In this document: positions 26,647 through 35,163 of the stretch, piece after piece
How the letters are laid out: each line of letters begins with the position of its first letter
Numbering within the stretch: the stretch's first letter is position 1
Source of the DNA: Cryomorphaceae bacterium
Lineage (GTDB): Bacteria; Bacteroidota; Bacteroidia; Flavobacteriales; Schleiferiaceae
Reading direction: 5' to 3'
NCBI GenBank assembly: GCA_022565745.1
Contig: JAIUMB010000002.1
Coordinates: 1 to 44,061 of the forward strand
DNA: 44,061 nt
Notes under the pieces: model-generated
Seen by the model: only the letters and a program-made list of their open reading frames with translations
What the model was told of the DNA's origin: nothing
Database searches by the model: none
Position numbers and translations under genes: made by a program

Positions 26647-27948
26647 GTGGACCCCGAACCGGAACCTCTTTTACTATTCGCAAATATTGAAGCCATTCAA
26701 GGTGGCCATATTGTTGCCTTGGTTGCTCTTCTAGTATTATTAGTCACTTCTGCACTGATTTCCGGTGCCGAAGTGGCTTTTTTTTCTAAGCATAAGGAAG
26801 CAGAAATCGAAGACAATCCACGCATGGATGAGTTGCTCGAAAATCCAAAAAAATTACTGGCTACGATTTTGGTGAGCAATAATTTTATCAATGTAGGCAT
26901 CGTTATCTTGTCTGCTTTTATGATCGATGGCTTGTTTGATTTTTCAGATAACCCCCTTGCTGGTATCCTCATTCAGTTGGTGGGAATTACCTTCGTCTTG
27001 TTGCTTTTTGGCGAAGTGCTCCCCAAAATTTATGCGAGCAGAAAACCACAGCGCTTTGCGTTATTTGTGCTGCCTGGCGTTTATGTGACTTATCAGCTGC
27101 TGCTGCCACTAAGCCGTCTCTTGGCTAAGAGCTTGGACTTCTTCAAAGAACGAGGCGGCTCTTCAACGTCTATTTCGGTTAATGATTTAAGTCAGGCCTT
27201 AAAACTGGCCAATGCTGAAAAGGAGGGCGACGATAAGATGCTGATTGATATCGTTAAATTTGGGAATACCACCGTCAAGCAAATTATGACGCCAAGACCA
27301 GATATGATTGCCATTGACGATGGTGTCGATTTTGCCGAGGTCTTGGCTCTTATTAGAGATTCGGGGTATTCCAGACTGCCTGTTTATTCAGAAAGTATCG
27401 ACCAAATTTCTGGTTTGCTCTACATCAAAGATTTGTTGGCACACACCCAAAAAGAAAAAGATTTTCGCTGGAAAGAACTCATGCGCCCCGCCTTTTTTGT
27501 TCCGGAAAGTAAAAAAATTGATGACTTGTTACAGGAGTTTCGAGCAAAGAAAATCCACTTAGCCATTGTTGTTGATGAGTTTGGAGGCACGTCAGGATTG
27601 GTAACTCTTGAAGACATCATCGAAGAGGTCGTGGGTGAAATCAATGATGAGTTTGATTTAGAAACAGCAATCTATAATAAGGTCGACGACTACACGTATA
27701 TCTTTGAAGGCAAAACACCATTGCATGAGTTTTTACGCATTTTACACGTTGAAAATACCGATGTGTTTGATCAAGCAAAAGGGGATAGCGATACGCTGGC
27801 AGGTTTTATCATTGAGCAAACTGGTGAGTTGCCACAAATCAATCAATCCTTTGACTTCGAAAATATAAATTTCTCTGTGGAAACCATTGAAAACCGTAGG
27901 ATACAAAGAATAAAGGTCACTTTGCCACCCCATGAAAACGCCAAGTAA
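26647..27948 (+). CDS. gldE: Gliding motility-associated protein GldE (CNNM/CBS/CorC-type)
   Basis: DUF21-like N-terminus, CBS domains, VDEFGGTSGLVTLEDIIEEVVGEINDE; followed by gldD. GTG start. Confidence 0.92.
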   Translation: MDPEPEPLLLFANIEAIQGGHIVALVALLVLLVTSALISGAEVAFFSKHKEAEIEDNPRMDELLENPKKLLATILVSNNFINVGIVILSAFMIDGLFDFSDNPLAGILIQLVGITFVLLLFGEVLPKIYASRKPQRFALFVLPGVYVTYQLLLPLSRLLAKSLDFFKERGGSSTSISVNDLSQALKLANAEKEGDDKMLIDIVKFGNTTVKQIMTPRPDMIAIDDGVDFAEVLALIRDSGYSRLPVYSESIDQISGLLYIKDLLAHTQKEKDFRWKELMRPAFFVPESKKIDDLLQEFRAKKIHLAIVVDEFGGTSGLVTLEDIIEEVVGEINDEFDLETAIYNKVDDYTYIFEGKTPLHEFLRILHVENTDVFDQAKGDSDTLAGFIIEQTGELPQINQSFDFENINFSVETIENRRIQRIKVTLPPHENAK

Positions 27949-28549
27949 GCTGTTGATTATTATGCGATATACGTCTAAGAAATTCTTTTTTAACCATTGC
28001 CGCCAACTGGTAATGCTGATGGTATTACTGGGTCTTTTCTCGTGTGGACAAGATCCTATACCCAAGCCCATAGGCTATTACAGAATAGCCCTACCCCCAG
28101 ATACTTTTAAGGTTTGGGATGGACAATGCGCCTATACATTCGATGTGCATGCTTATTCCATAGCCAAAGAAAAGCGAGAAAAGTGTTGGATAGATATACA
28201 TTATCCACACTTAAAAGCCATGATCCAGTTGACCTATAAACCCGTAAATAACAACATCGATACATTGCTGAATGATATGCATAATCTGGTTTTTCGTCAT
28301 ACGGTAAAAGCCGACGGAATTTCAGAAAAGCAGTTTTTCAACGATGAGGCCAACGCCTACGGAACCCTTTACAAGCTTCATGGATCATCGGCAACACATA
28401 CACAGTTTTTTATTACCGATAGTGTCAATCACTTTTTGCGCGGCGTGGTTTACTTCAACGCAGTTCCCAATGAAGACTCTCTTAAGCCGGTTAACGAGTA
28501 TATGTATCAACAAGTGTCGCGGTTGATGGAGTCTCTCGAATGGCAGTAA
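27932..28549 (+). CDS. gldD: Gliding motility lipoprotein GldD
   Basis: Lipobox LFSC; PKPIGYYRIALPPDTF; downstream of gldE. Alternative start at 27962. Confidence 0.92.
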   Translation: MKTPSKLLIIMRYTSKKFFFNHCRQLVMLMVLLGLFSCGQDPIPKPIGYYRIALPPDTFKVWDGQCAYTFDVHAYSIAKEKREKCWIDIHYPHLKAMIQLTYKPVNNNIDTLLNDMHNLVFRHTVKADGISEKQFFNDEANAYGTLYKLHGSSATHTQFFITDSVNHFLRGVVYFNAVPNEDSLKPVNEYMYQQVSRLMESLEWQ

Positions 28550-28551
28550 TT

Positions 28552-28809
28552 CTACTTATCTAGCAAACGAAAGTCTTCTCTTCCTTTTAGTCCCCACTTT
28601 TGATAAAGCGGTTTTTCTAAGTGGAATTCGCGATACTCATCGGGATTCATTATTGGTAATCCGCGGACAATTGGGTACACCCGCTGGCAGTCTTTACAAG
28701 TGAAATAGCCCTCTATGATGTCGCCTTCGGGGTCACGGGTTACGATGTCTAAATTTAAGTCTGACTTGTCGAATGGACAGCAGAGTTTTTCTATGGTTTC
28801 CGGTTTCAT
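28552..28809 (-). CDS. Trm112-like small zinc-ribbon protein
   Basis: KLCCPFDKSDLNLDIV...GYFTCKDCQRVYPIVRGLPIMNPDEYRE. Confidence 0.85.
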   Translation of the reverse strand: MKPETIEKLCCPFDKSDLNLDIVTRDPEGDIIEGYFTCKDCQRVYPIVRGLPIMNPDEYREFHLEKPLYQKWGLKGREDFRLLDK

Positions 28810-28846
28810 TGTATCTTATTTTTTCAGGGGTTAGTGGTTGGCTTAC

Positions 28847-29458
28847 TTATTTGATGGCTTCTGTATATTCGTTGATGGCCTTCTCTATATCATCGGCATC
28901 CATGATGCCTGATACAACGGCTACACCATTGAAGTCAAGTGTTTTTAGTTTTTGAACGGTTTCTGAATTGATGCCGCCGGCCAAAAAGATTGGCATATTT
29001 GTCATTGCTCGCGCTTGTCGAATACTGTCAAAACTTACCAACTCACAGCTGTTGCTGGTCGACGACGGGAATACCGAACAAAAAGATATGTAGTCAAAGT
29101 GGTTGTCAATAGCCCATGATATAACGCTTAAGTCATTGTTGCAGGTAATGCCTTTAATGCAGTTATCGGGTAATTGGTTGACGACGTCGGGCTTGGGGAT
29201 GTCGTCAAAATGAATCCCATCAAAAGGGTGTGAGTTTAGAAGGTCTACTCGATTGTTGATGATGAATGGTGTGTTGTTTAGACGGGTGATTTCAGAAAGT
29301 TTTACAAATAGCTTGTTCGCATTCTCAACCTGTGATAAATTGTCCCATACTTGTACCGCAGCTAAGCCGGCACTTGTTGCAGCGGTAACTTTTTCAATAA
29401 GCTCATCTCGCTTCATCGAAGGGTCTATTACCAAGTATACGCCATTTGAAATATTCAT
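28847..29458 (-). CDS. ThiE/TenI-like (thiamine phosphate synthase superfamily) protein
   Basis: GLAAVQVWDN...TPFIINNRVDLLNSHPFDGIHF...GITCNNDLSVISWAIDNHFDYISFCSVFPSSTSNSC...MPIFLAGGINSETV. Confidence 0.88.
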   Translation of the reverse strand: MNISNGVYLVIDPSMKRDELIEKVTAATSAGLAAVQVWDNLSQVENANKLFVKLSEITRLNNTPFIINNRVDLLNSHPFDGIHFDDIPKPDVVNQLPDNCIKGITCNNDLSVISWAIDNHFDYISFCSVFPSSTSNSCELVSFDSIRQARAMTNMPIFLAGGINSETVQKLKTLDFNGVAVVSGIMDADDIEKAINEYTEAIK

Positions 29459-29509
29459 TTTTTTGTTTGATTAATTGGTATGAGACAGCACAACACTGAC
29501 GAATAAATT

Positions 29510-30562
29510 TTATTTCCAGCCTTTATTAAGCGCGGTAAAAAACGCTGCCCAATATGGATCTTCATCGCGGTATTGGTATGCTGCTGTGGAACGGTGGGGG
29601 TGGTGTAAGCGCACGCCGACTTCTGCTGAAAAATGACCGACGATTGTGGCGGGGATGTCGTTCTCATTGAGGTGTTGACAAAGCGATTTAGCCGCATTTT
29701 TTTCCACACTCATCAGCATAGATCCAGCGCCAATACATTCGGCAGGGTTGAGTGCAAACAGCTCGCAAATGGCTTGCTGGTCTTCGCCAATAGGCATGAG
29801 TTCAAGATTGATTTCGGCCCCAAGTTCAGATGCGCTTGCCATTTCAAAAATGGCCCCCAATACACCACCTTCGGTTACATCGTGCATGGCGTGTAAGGAT
29901 GTGGAAAAATGCGTTTTTGCCAGTAATGCTTCCTTCAGCGATGAGGTTTTAAAAAACGAGGCTTGTAGTCGGTCGCAGACGTCCTTGCCGAGTTTATCGC
30001 TTACGGTTTTTGGAAAACACCCGGCCAAAATAGCCGATGTGCTCAATGCACATGATTTTGTAACGACAATGGCGTCGCCTTCTTGCGCATGCTTTGCAAC
30101 TAGAATTTCACTCAATGGGGCTATTGTATTGATGGTGACACCCCCGGCAATGGTCGAGTTTTGGCCTTCAATAAAACCGGTATGACCGCCGGTTATCGAT
30201 AAGTTTACGTCTTTGCAAAAACGATGAATATGACCCCAATATTCGGAAAAGTCTTCTGGGCTCATGTGACTCGGCAGGTTGAGCACGAATTGTGCGTATT
30301 GAGGTGCAAATCCAGTGGTGGCCATGTCGTTAACGGCTAGGTGTACCGATAGCCAAGCGGATTTTTCTAACCCCAAAATTGGAATAAGAGAAAGCGGATC
30401 GCTGGTAGACGCCAAGCCCAAGTTGTTGCCTATATCAACGACGGAAACATCTACGCCAAACGCCGGTTCAACCAAAACGTTTTTACGCAAAGCACCCAAT
30501 TGTGTTTGTACGACCGATTGAAGCGTGGTGGCATTGATTTTACCTAGATTGTGATCTGCCAT
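29510..30562 (-). CDS. AIR-synthase-related (PurM/HypE/ThiL superfamily) protein
   Basis: VHLAVNDMATTGFAPQYAQFVLNLP; ITGGHT; MHDVTEGGVLGAIFEMASASELGAEINLELMPI. Confidence 0.85.
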   Translation of the reverse strand: MADHNLGKINATTLQSVVQTQLGALRKNVLVEPAFGVDVSVVDIGNNLGLASTSDPLSLIPILGLEKSAWLSVHLAVNDMATTGFAPQYAQFVLNLPSHMSPEDFSEYWGHIHRFCKDVNLSITGGHTGFIEGQNSTIAGGVTINTIAPLSEILVAKHAQEGDAIVVTKSCALSTSAILAGCFPKTVSDKLGKDVCDRLQASFFKTSSLKEALLAKTHFSTSLHAMHDVTEGGVLGAIFEMASASELGAEINLELMPIGEDQQAICELFALNPAECIGAGSMLMSVEKNAAKSLCQHLNENDIPATIVGHFSAEVGVRLHHPHRSTAAYQYRDEDPYWAAFFTALNKGWK

Positions 30563-30697
30563 GACGTAAATATTTAAAATTACAGCTTGAATTTATGTCT
30601 GTTGTGTATGGGCTGCTTAGTTCGAGAGTAAGGCTTGCGGTAGTTGGTAGCCTTGTGTATTCAAATGCAGCCAACGGATTTTACAGACGGACACTAA

Positions 30698-31408
30698 TTA
30701 GTCTTCTAATTTGACATAAAGACCAAAAAAGTCGCCATAAGGGAGGTTCCATTGTTGGACGGGAAACCACTTTGGCAGCCCGGTACAGGTCCAGTAAATG
30801 GTGTAATTTCGGCCTTGAAGTGCTTCGTGGATGATGCTTTTTAGCATAGACGGTGTGTAGAACGTAGCCGTTACGTAGAAGGGGTTTTTGCCAAAAAGTT
30901 GCTGCACCCGCCTTCTCAGTACTTTGGGTGAGTTTCTATTCATCATGCCCATGGCTATGCCATGACGGGCTACCCGTGCAGCTTCGCGTATTACTTGCAC
31001 GGGATCTTTGTAGTATTCAAACGTGGTGATAAACGCCAATGCATCAAAGGTGTTGTCTTTAAACGGCATATGGTGTGAATCGGCCATCACCAAGTCGCCT
31101 TCAAACAAGTGAATGGCCTGAGAGAGCATCAAGGGAGAGATGTCACCTCCAGTGGCTTTGATGCCTATTTCTTTCCACCACCGGGTAAATCGGGTGGTGC
31201 CACAGCCAAATTCGAGCAGTGTTTCTACCCTTTGGTCGCTTTTTACCAGTTGCTCCATGACTTTTTTCTGCCATATTTCAGCACGCTTGTATCGACCTTC
31301 GTACCACTGTTCGTACGTATCGGTATGTTCGCGGTTAAAAAACCACTCTTCTCTATTTTGCCAGTTTTGTTGATTTTGGGGAATCAGAACGGTATTTTGT
31401 CTTTCCAT
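30698..31408 (-). CDS. Class I SAM-dependent methyltransferase
   Basis: VETLLEFGCGTTRFTRWWKEIGIKATGGDISPLMLSQA; ADSHHMPFKDNTFDALAFITTFEY. Confidence 0.9.
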   Translation of the reverse strand: MERQNTVLIPQNQQNWQNREEWFFNREHTDTYEQWYEGRYKRAEIWQKKVMEQLVKSDQRVETLLEFGCGTTRFTRWWKEIGIKATGGDISPLMLSQAIHLFEGDLVMADSHHMPFKDNTFDALAFITTFEYYKDPVQVIREAARVARHGIAMGMMNRNSPKVLRRRVQQLFGKNPFYVTATFYTPSMLKSIIHEALQGRNYTIYWTCTGLPKWFPVQQWNLPYGDFFGLYVKLED

Positions 31409-31471
31409 TGGTTGGGCTGTGTTTACTGAGTAATGCCAATGAAGACTATGATTTCACCCCTGTGAAGTCCA

Positions 31472-31546
31472 GCATCCCTACGTTGGCATTACCCAAATCA
31501 GGTTAAACGGGTATTTTCTCAGCCAATGCATTTTGGCACCCCGTGC
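31472..31546 (-). promoter_or_regulatory. TPP riboswitch aptamer (THI element)
   Basis: Minus strand GCACGGGGTGCCAAAATGCATTGGCTGAGAAAATACCCGTTTAACCTGATTTGGGTAATGCCAACGTAGGGATGC: contains GGGGTGCC, GGCTGAGAAAATACCC, AACCTGAT, GTAATGCCAACGTAGGGA. Confidence 0.96.
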
Positions 31547-31609
31547 GTTTGCAAATGTAAAATAGAGAGGCAAATCTATTGCCTGAATAGCTGCAAATAA
31601 TGGGTTAAA

Positions 31610-34600
31610 TTAATACTTGACCAAACGCACGGTTTTTTCACTTCCGTTTTCCCAAATGACCCGAAGTAGGTAAACAGCTGCGGGGATATCGCCGGTTTCA
31701 ATTTCCCATTTAGAACCAAAGCCCGACTGAGCGTGCAGTCGTTGACCTTGCATGTTGTAAATGCCAACTTCTTTAATAGGGTCTAGTGATTCGAGCATAA
31801 AGCGTCCTTCGGTAGGGTTGGGGTAAATATGAACCAATGGGTGGGTGTTGCTGTCGGTGGTATTTAAAAAACTGCTGCCTTCAACAGCGATGTTGTTTAT
31901 GTGTATCCTATGTCCGTTGTCGTCTTCCATATTGTCGCCACTAAAACGCAGTCTCACTTTAAAAAACGGATTGTTCGATGCGTCTTGTATCGATGAAAAG
32001 TCAACCTCACACAATCGGTAGTTCTGGTCGATATAAAATGAATCCATTGGCAATCCCCCAGCGCTCCACTGACCATTGGCCCAATATTCCACATGTATGT
32101 AACAACCTTTTGGGAGTTCGGTATTCGCCGCAAAACTAAACATGATATTGCTTTTGCCATCTGTGGGCAGATCAATTTCAATGTGACTGTCTTGATTCTG
32201 GTAGGTAAACGGTTGTCGGAGTTGAATACCGCGCATATCAATGATGTCGTAGGTAAATCCGAAATTTGCCGATGGGCGATAATTGATGGGTGTTCGTTGA
32301 TTTCGGCGCTCCATTGAACCTTTTCTCCAGTTGGGGTGATTGATGGTATATGGGTATCCGCCAAAGCAAGAGTTGAAGCGCATAACGCCATCTTGTCCCG
32401 TGCGTTCAAAGGTAGAAGCCACACTGTCAAGTGGCGTGTTGTTATCAATTCTGCTGTCGAATAACCAAAAATAGATAACCTCTCTAGGGTTATTATCAAC
32501 GGTGAAATTTGCTTGTATGTTTAGGTTGCTGGTTCTTGTAAGTGAAATGGTGTCGTCGTTGCCGGTGACGTCTCCGGACCAATGGGAAAATTCGTAACCA
32601 GGTTTGGCTTTGGCTATAAGCTTAATGGGTATGTTGTTGAAATAAACCCCATCCCATGGATATGGAACTTGAGGTACACCCACGGTGCTTGGTAGAATGT
32701 CTATGGTATTGATTTGGATATATCCGTGGGTTGTGTCGGATACATTTAGCGTTACGTCAAACGTGCCGTTGATATTGAAGTGACTGCGGATTTCATTCCT
32801 TTGACGGGTATGGTGGGCATTGCCCCAGTTGAGAAGTGCTTGTCTTTCAGATTCGAGATAGAAACTACCTCTAGGCGCTCGGTTGCTATCTAAGGCTAAG
32901 TAGGGTTGTACTTCAGCCAAAACGGAGTCGGTAATGGCTTCAAAACGAGTCGGGAGGTAAGCACTGTTGAGCAGGTCGGCAAAGCGATTGATGAAGTCAT
33001 TTTTAAAGTTGTCGTTTTCCAATAAATTTCCAAAAATTGCATCATTGGCATTAAGGAGCCCTGCCCAGTGGGTCAGCCAGTTTCGATCATCGAGAAGCGA
33101 TTGTTCAAAATCTTGCGTATACATGCGCCACTTTCCGTCACCATATTCCGGGTTTTCCTTATCCCGTACTTTCCAAAAGCTTCTTTCGTAATGGGTATCG
33201 CCAGAGTACACTTGCAATACCATGTGGTCGATGAATGACTTCATGCACAGTCTGTCGGCCACGTATTCGAAGTTTGTATCGATAGATAAATCGGTATTGA
33301 TGATGTGATTTCTAAAGCTGTTGTATTCGCTCAAGTCTCCGGGATTTCCAATTTCTAAATGACAAACGGAACGTCGACATTCCACTTCTATAATATTATC
33401 AGCCGAAACATTGTAATTGGTCGACCAGTGAAATTGATCAAATCTATCTCGTATGGCGGTTATGCCCCAATACTCGCCATTGATAAAATGTACCGCTGGT
33501 TTTATCCGAGTTATGCCTTTAAAAAGAGGCTGCATCAATCGATTAAACACCACATCATTGTAAATTGGCCCACCGGCACCATCTCCTCTCAGCATGATGC
33601 GTTTATACTTTGTGTTTTCTGGACGTCGAGAGTCGGTTACTTTTTCATCAAAGAGATCATGATCAAATTCGTTTTTTTCATCGTAGATGTTTCGTGCGTA
33701 AAGTCGAAGATTTTTGATGATGCGATTGCGTGAAAAGTTACCGTGTATACGAAACCCTGCATTTTGACTGATAACTTGGCTAAAATTGTTGGGTTCAAAA
33801 AACTCCACGTGAAGTGGGTATTCCCACGCAGGACCTCTACGCCAATAATTGCCGTACATTGGGCGTTCGGGACGGCCAGCTGTAGGATTGTTGTTTCTCC
33901 AAGTGTCAAATGTAATTCCTGCTGTGTAGATGCCAGTATAGTAGTCAAATAAATAGTTATGTTGAATTTTTAGTGAAATAATCGGGACATCAAAGGGGTT
34001 TCCTTGAGGCCAAACAAAATAAGTGGCTGATACTTCGCTGGACTCTAGATTGTTATTAAAGGCTTTTACTCTAATAACCGTTCCTTTAGGAACTGGATTG
34101 GGCGGAAAGTACATGGGGTGCTGTCGCGGGTTGAAATGCGTGAAGAAGTCGGGCTCAGGTGATCGGTCGTAAATGTGAATGGCGCTGTCGTATACATGTG
34201 AATAATAGGTTGAGTATAATGAATCTCCAACCGGATCACTGGTATAGAACTTATAGTCATTTTTATACATGAAGGTTGTGCCATTCGTATTGTTGATATC
34301 AGGCTCAGAGCCATCAAGGGTGTAGACAATGGTAACCCCTGTGTCTGGATGAGAAAGCGTTAAATAAAAATCTGACGTGTAAAGTCCAGCGGGGTGCGAC
34401 AGTTGAGGTGGGGCAAATAAAGCACTTCTACCATCATCCACATTTGCTGCATCGGGGGTGGGTTGATAGAAATAATGCCAATTGTTGCCACCGTTGGGGT
34501 AGCGACCAAACGACACATTTCTCGTTAAAGTCGTAGGTGGAACAGAGTCAATTCGTATGCCGCCGGGGGCAGAAAGCAGCAGCTCTTCCCCGTCTTGATC

Positions 34601-34936
34601 AATGGAAAAGTTGGTGTGTAGGGGCTGACCTACGATTCGGCGGTTTTTGTTAGACGCCCAAACCAACATGTAGCTTTGAGCAGCCAGTGTGGTGTCGGGA
34701 AACACCCACCGATAGGGCTGTTGGGCGTTATCAGAAAGACCGTAGCCTTCCAAATTAACCGGACTGCTCGTGGGGTTATAAATTTCTATCCAATTGGGAG
34801 AGTCAAAGTCTTCGTCAAATATCCATTCGTGGTTAGACGATGAGAATTCGTTGATGACCAGTTGTTGGGCAATGAGTTGGGCCGAAATCAGCCATAACAA
34901 ACAAAGATATCCAAAATACTTGTAAACCTGCTTCAT
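31610..34936 (-). CDS. Large secreted multidomain protein: lamin-tail domain, chitobiase-like domain, CotH kinase-like domain, InlB-type repeat, T9SS sorting domain
   Basis: LVINEFSSSNHEW...NWIEIYNPTSSPVNLEGYGLSD; IVYTLDGSEP; NGEYWGITAIRDRFDQFH; KAKPGYEFSHWSGDVTGN; C-terminus VHIYPNPTEGRFMLE...YLLRVIWENGSEKTVRLVKY. Start MKQVYKYFGYLCLLWLISAQLIAQ at 34936. Confidence 0.9.
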   Translation of the reverse strand: MKQVYKYFGYLCLLWLISAQLIAQQLVINEFSSSNHEWIFDEDFDSPNWIEIYNPTSSPVNLEGYGLSDNAQQPYRWVFPDTTLAAQSYMLVWASNKNRRIVGQPLHTNFSIDQDGEELLLSAPGGIRIDSVPPTTLTRNVSFGRYPNGGNNWHYFYQPTPDAANVDDGRSALFAPPQLSHPAGLYTSDFYLTLSHPDTGVTIVYTLDGSEPDINNTNGTTFMYKNDYKFYTSDPVGDSLYSTYYSHVYDSAIHIYDRSPEPDFFTHFNPRQHPMYFPPNPVPKGTVIRVKAFNNNLESSEVSATYFVWPQGNPFDVPIISLKIQHNYLFDYYTGIYTAGITFDTWRNNNPTAGRPERPMYGNYWRRGPAWEYPLHVEFFEPNNFSQVISQNAGFRIHGNFSRNRIIKNLRLYARNIYDEKNEFDHDLFDEKVTDSRRPENTKYKRIMLRGDGAGGPIYNDVVFNRLMQPLFKGITRIKPAVHFINGEYWGITAIRDRFDQFHWSTNYNVSADNIIEVECRRSVCHLEIGNPGDLSEYNSFRNHIINTDLSIDTNFEYVADRLCMKSFIDHMVLQVYSGDTHYERSFWKVRDKENPEYGDGKWRMYTQDFEQSLLDDRNWLTHWAGLLNANDAIFGNLLENDNFKNDFINRFADLLNSAYLPTRFEAITDSVLAEVQPYLALDSNRAPRGSFYLESERQALLNWGNAHHTRQRNEIRSHFNINGTFDVTLNVSDTTHGYIQINTIDILPSTVGVPQVPYPWDGVYFNNIPIKLIAKAKPGYEFSHWSGDVTGNDDTISLTRTSNLNIQANFTVDNNPREVIYFWLFDSRIDNNTPLDSVASTFERTGQDGVMRFNSCFGGYPYTINHPNWRKGSMERRNQRTPINYRPSANFGFTYDIIDMRGIQLRQPFTYQNQDSHIEIDLPTDGKSNIMFSFAANTELPKGCYIHVEYWANGQWSAGGLPMDSFYIDQNYRLCEVDFSSIQDASNNPFFKVRLRFSGDNMEDDNGHRIHINNIAVEGSSFLNTTDSNTHPLVHIYPNPTEGRFMLESLDPIKEVGIYNMQGQRLHAQSGFGSKWEIETGDIPAAVYLLRVIWENGSEKTVRLVKY

Positions 34937-35163
34937 GTGTTCATATGATGAACGTACAAAGTTACAAATAAAAGTTTGTCGCATCTTCACTATTCAGCTA
35001 ACTAAGCGTTAGAGACGTGTTGCTGTAAAAACCATTTAGTTCATTTGTAATCACTGAATCAAAGCGTACCTCGGCACTCCAGTACATGTATGCGAAGCTC
35101 TCCATGTCCTGTGCGCGCGTAGTGCAACTGAGCCAGCGACAGTGCTCCTGAGCTTTTTAACCC

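Noticed and set aside
33808-33823. Palindrome-like CTCCACGTGAAG inside the CotH-like gene as a parS candidate
   Set aside because: Poor match to the parS consensus outside the CACGTG core.
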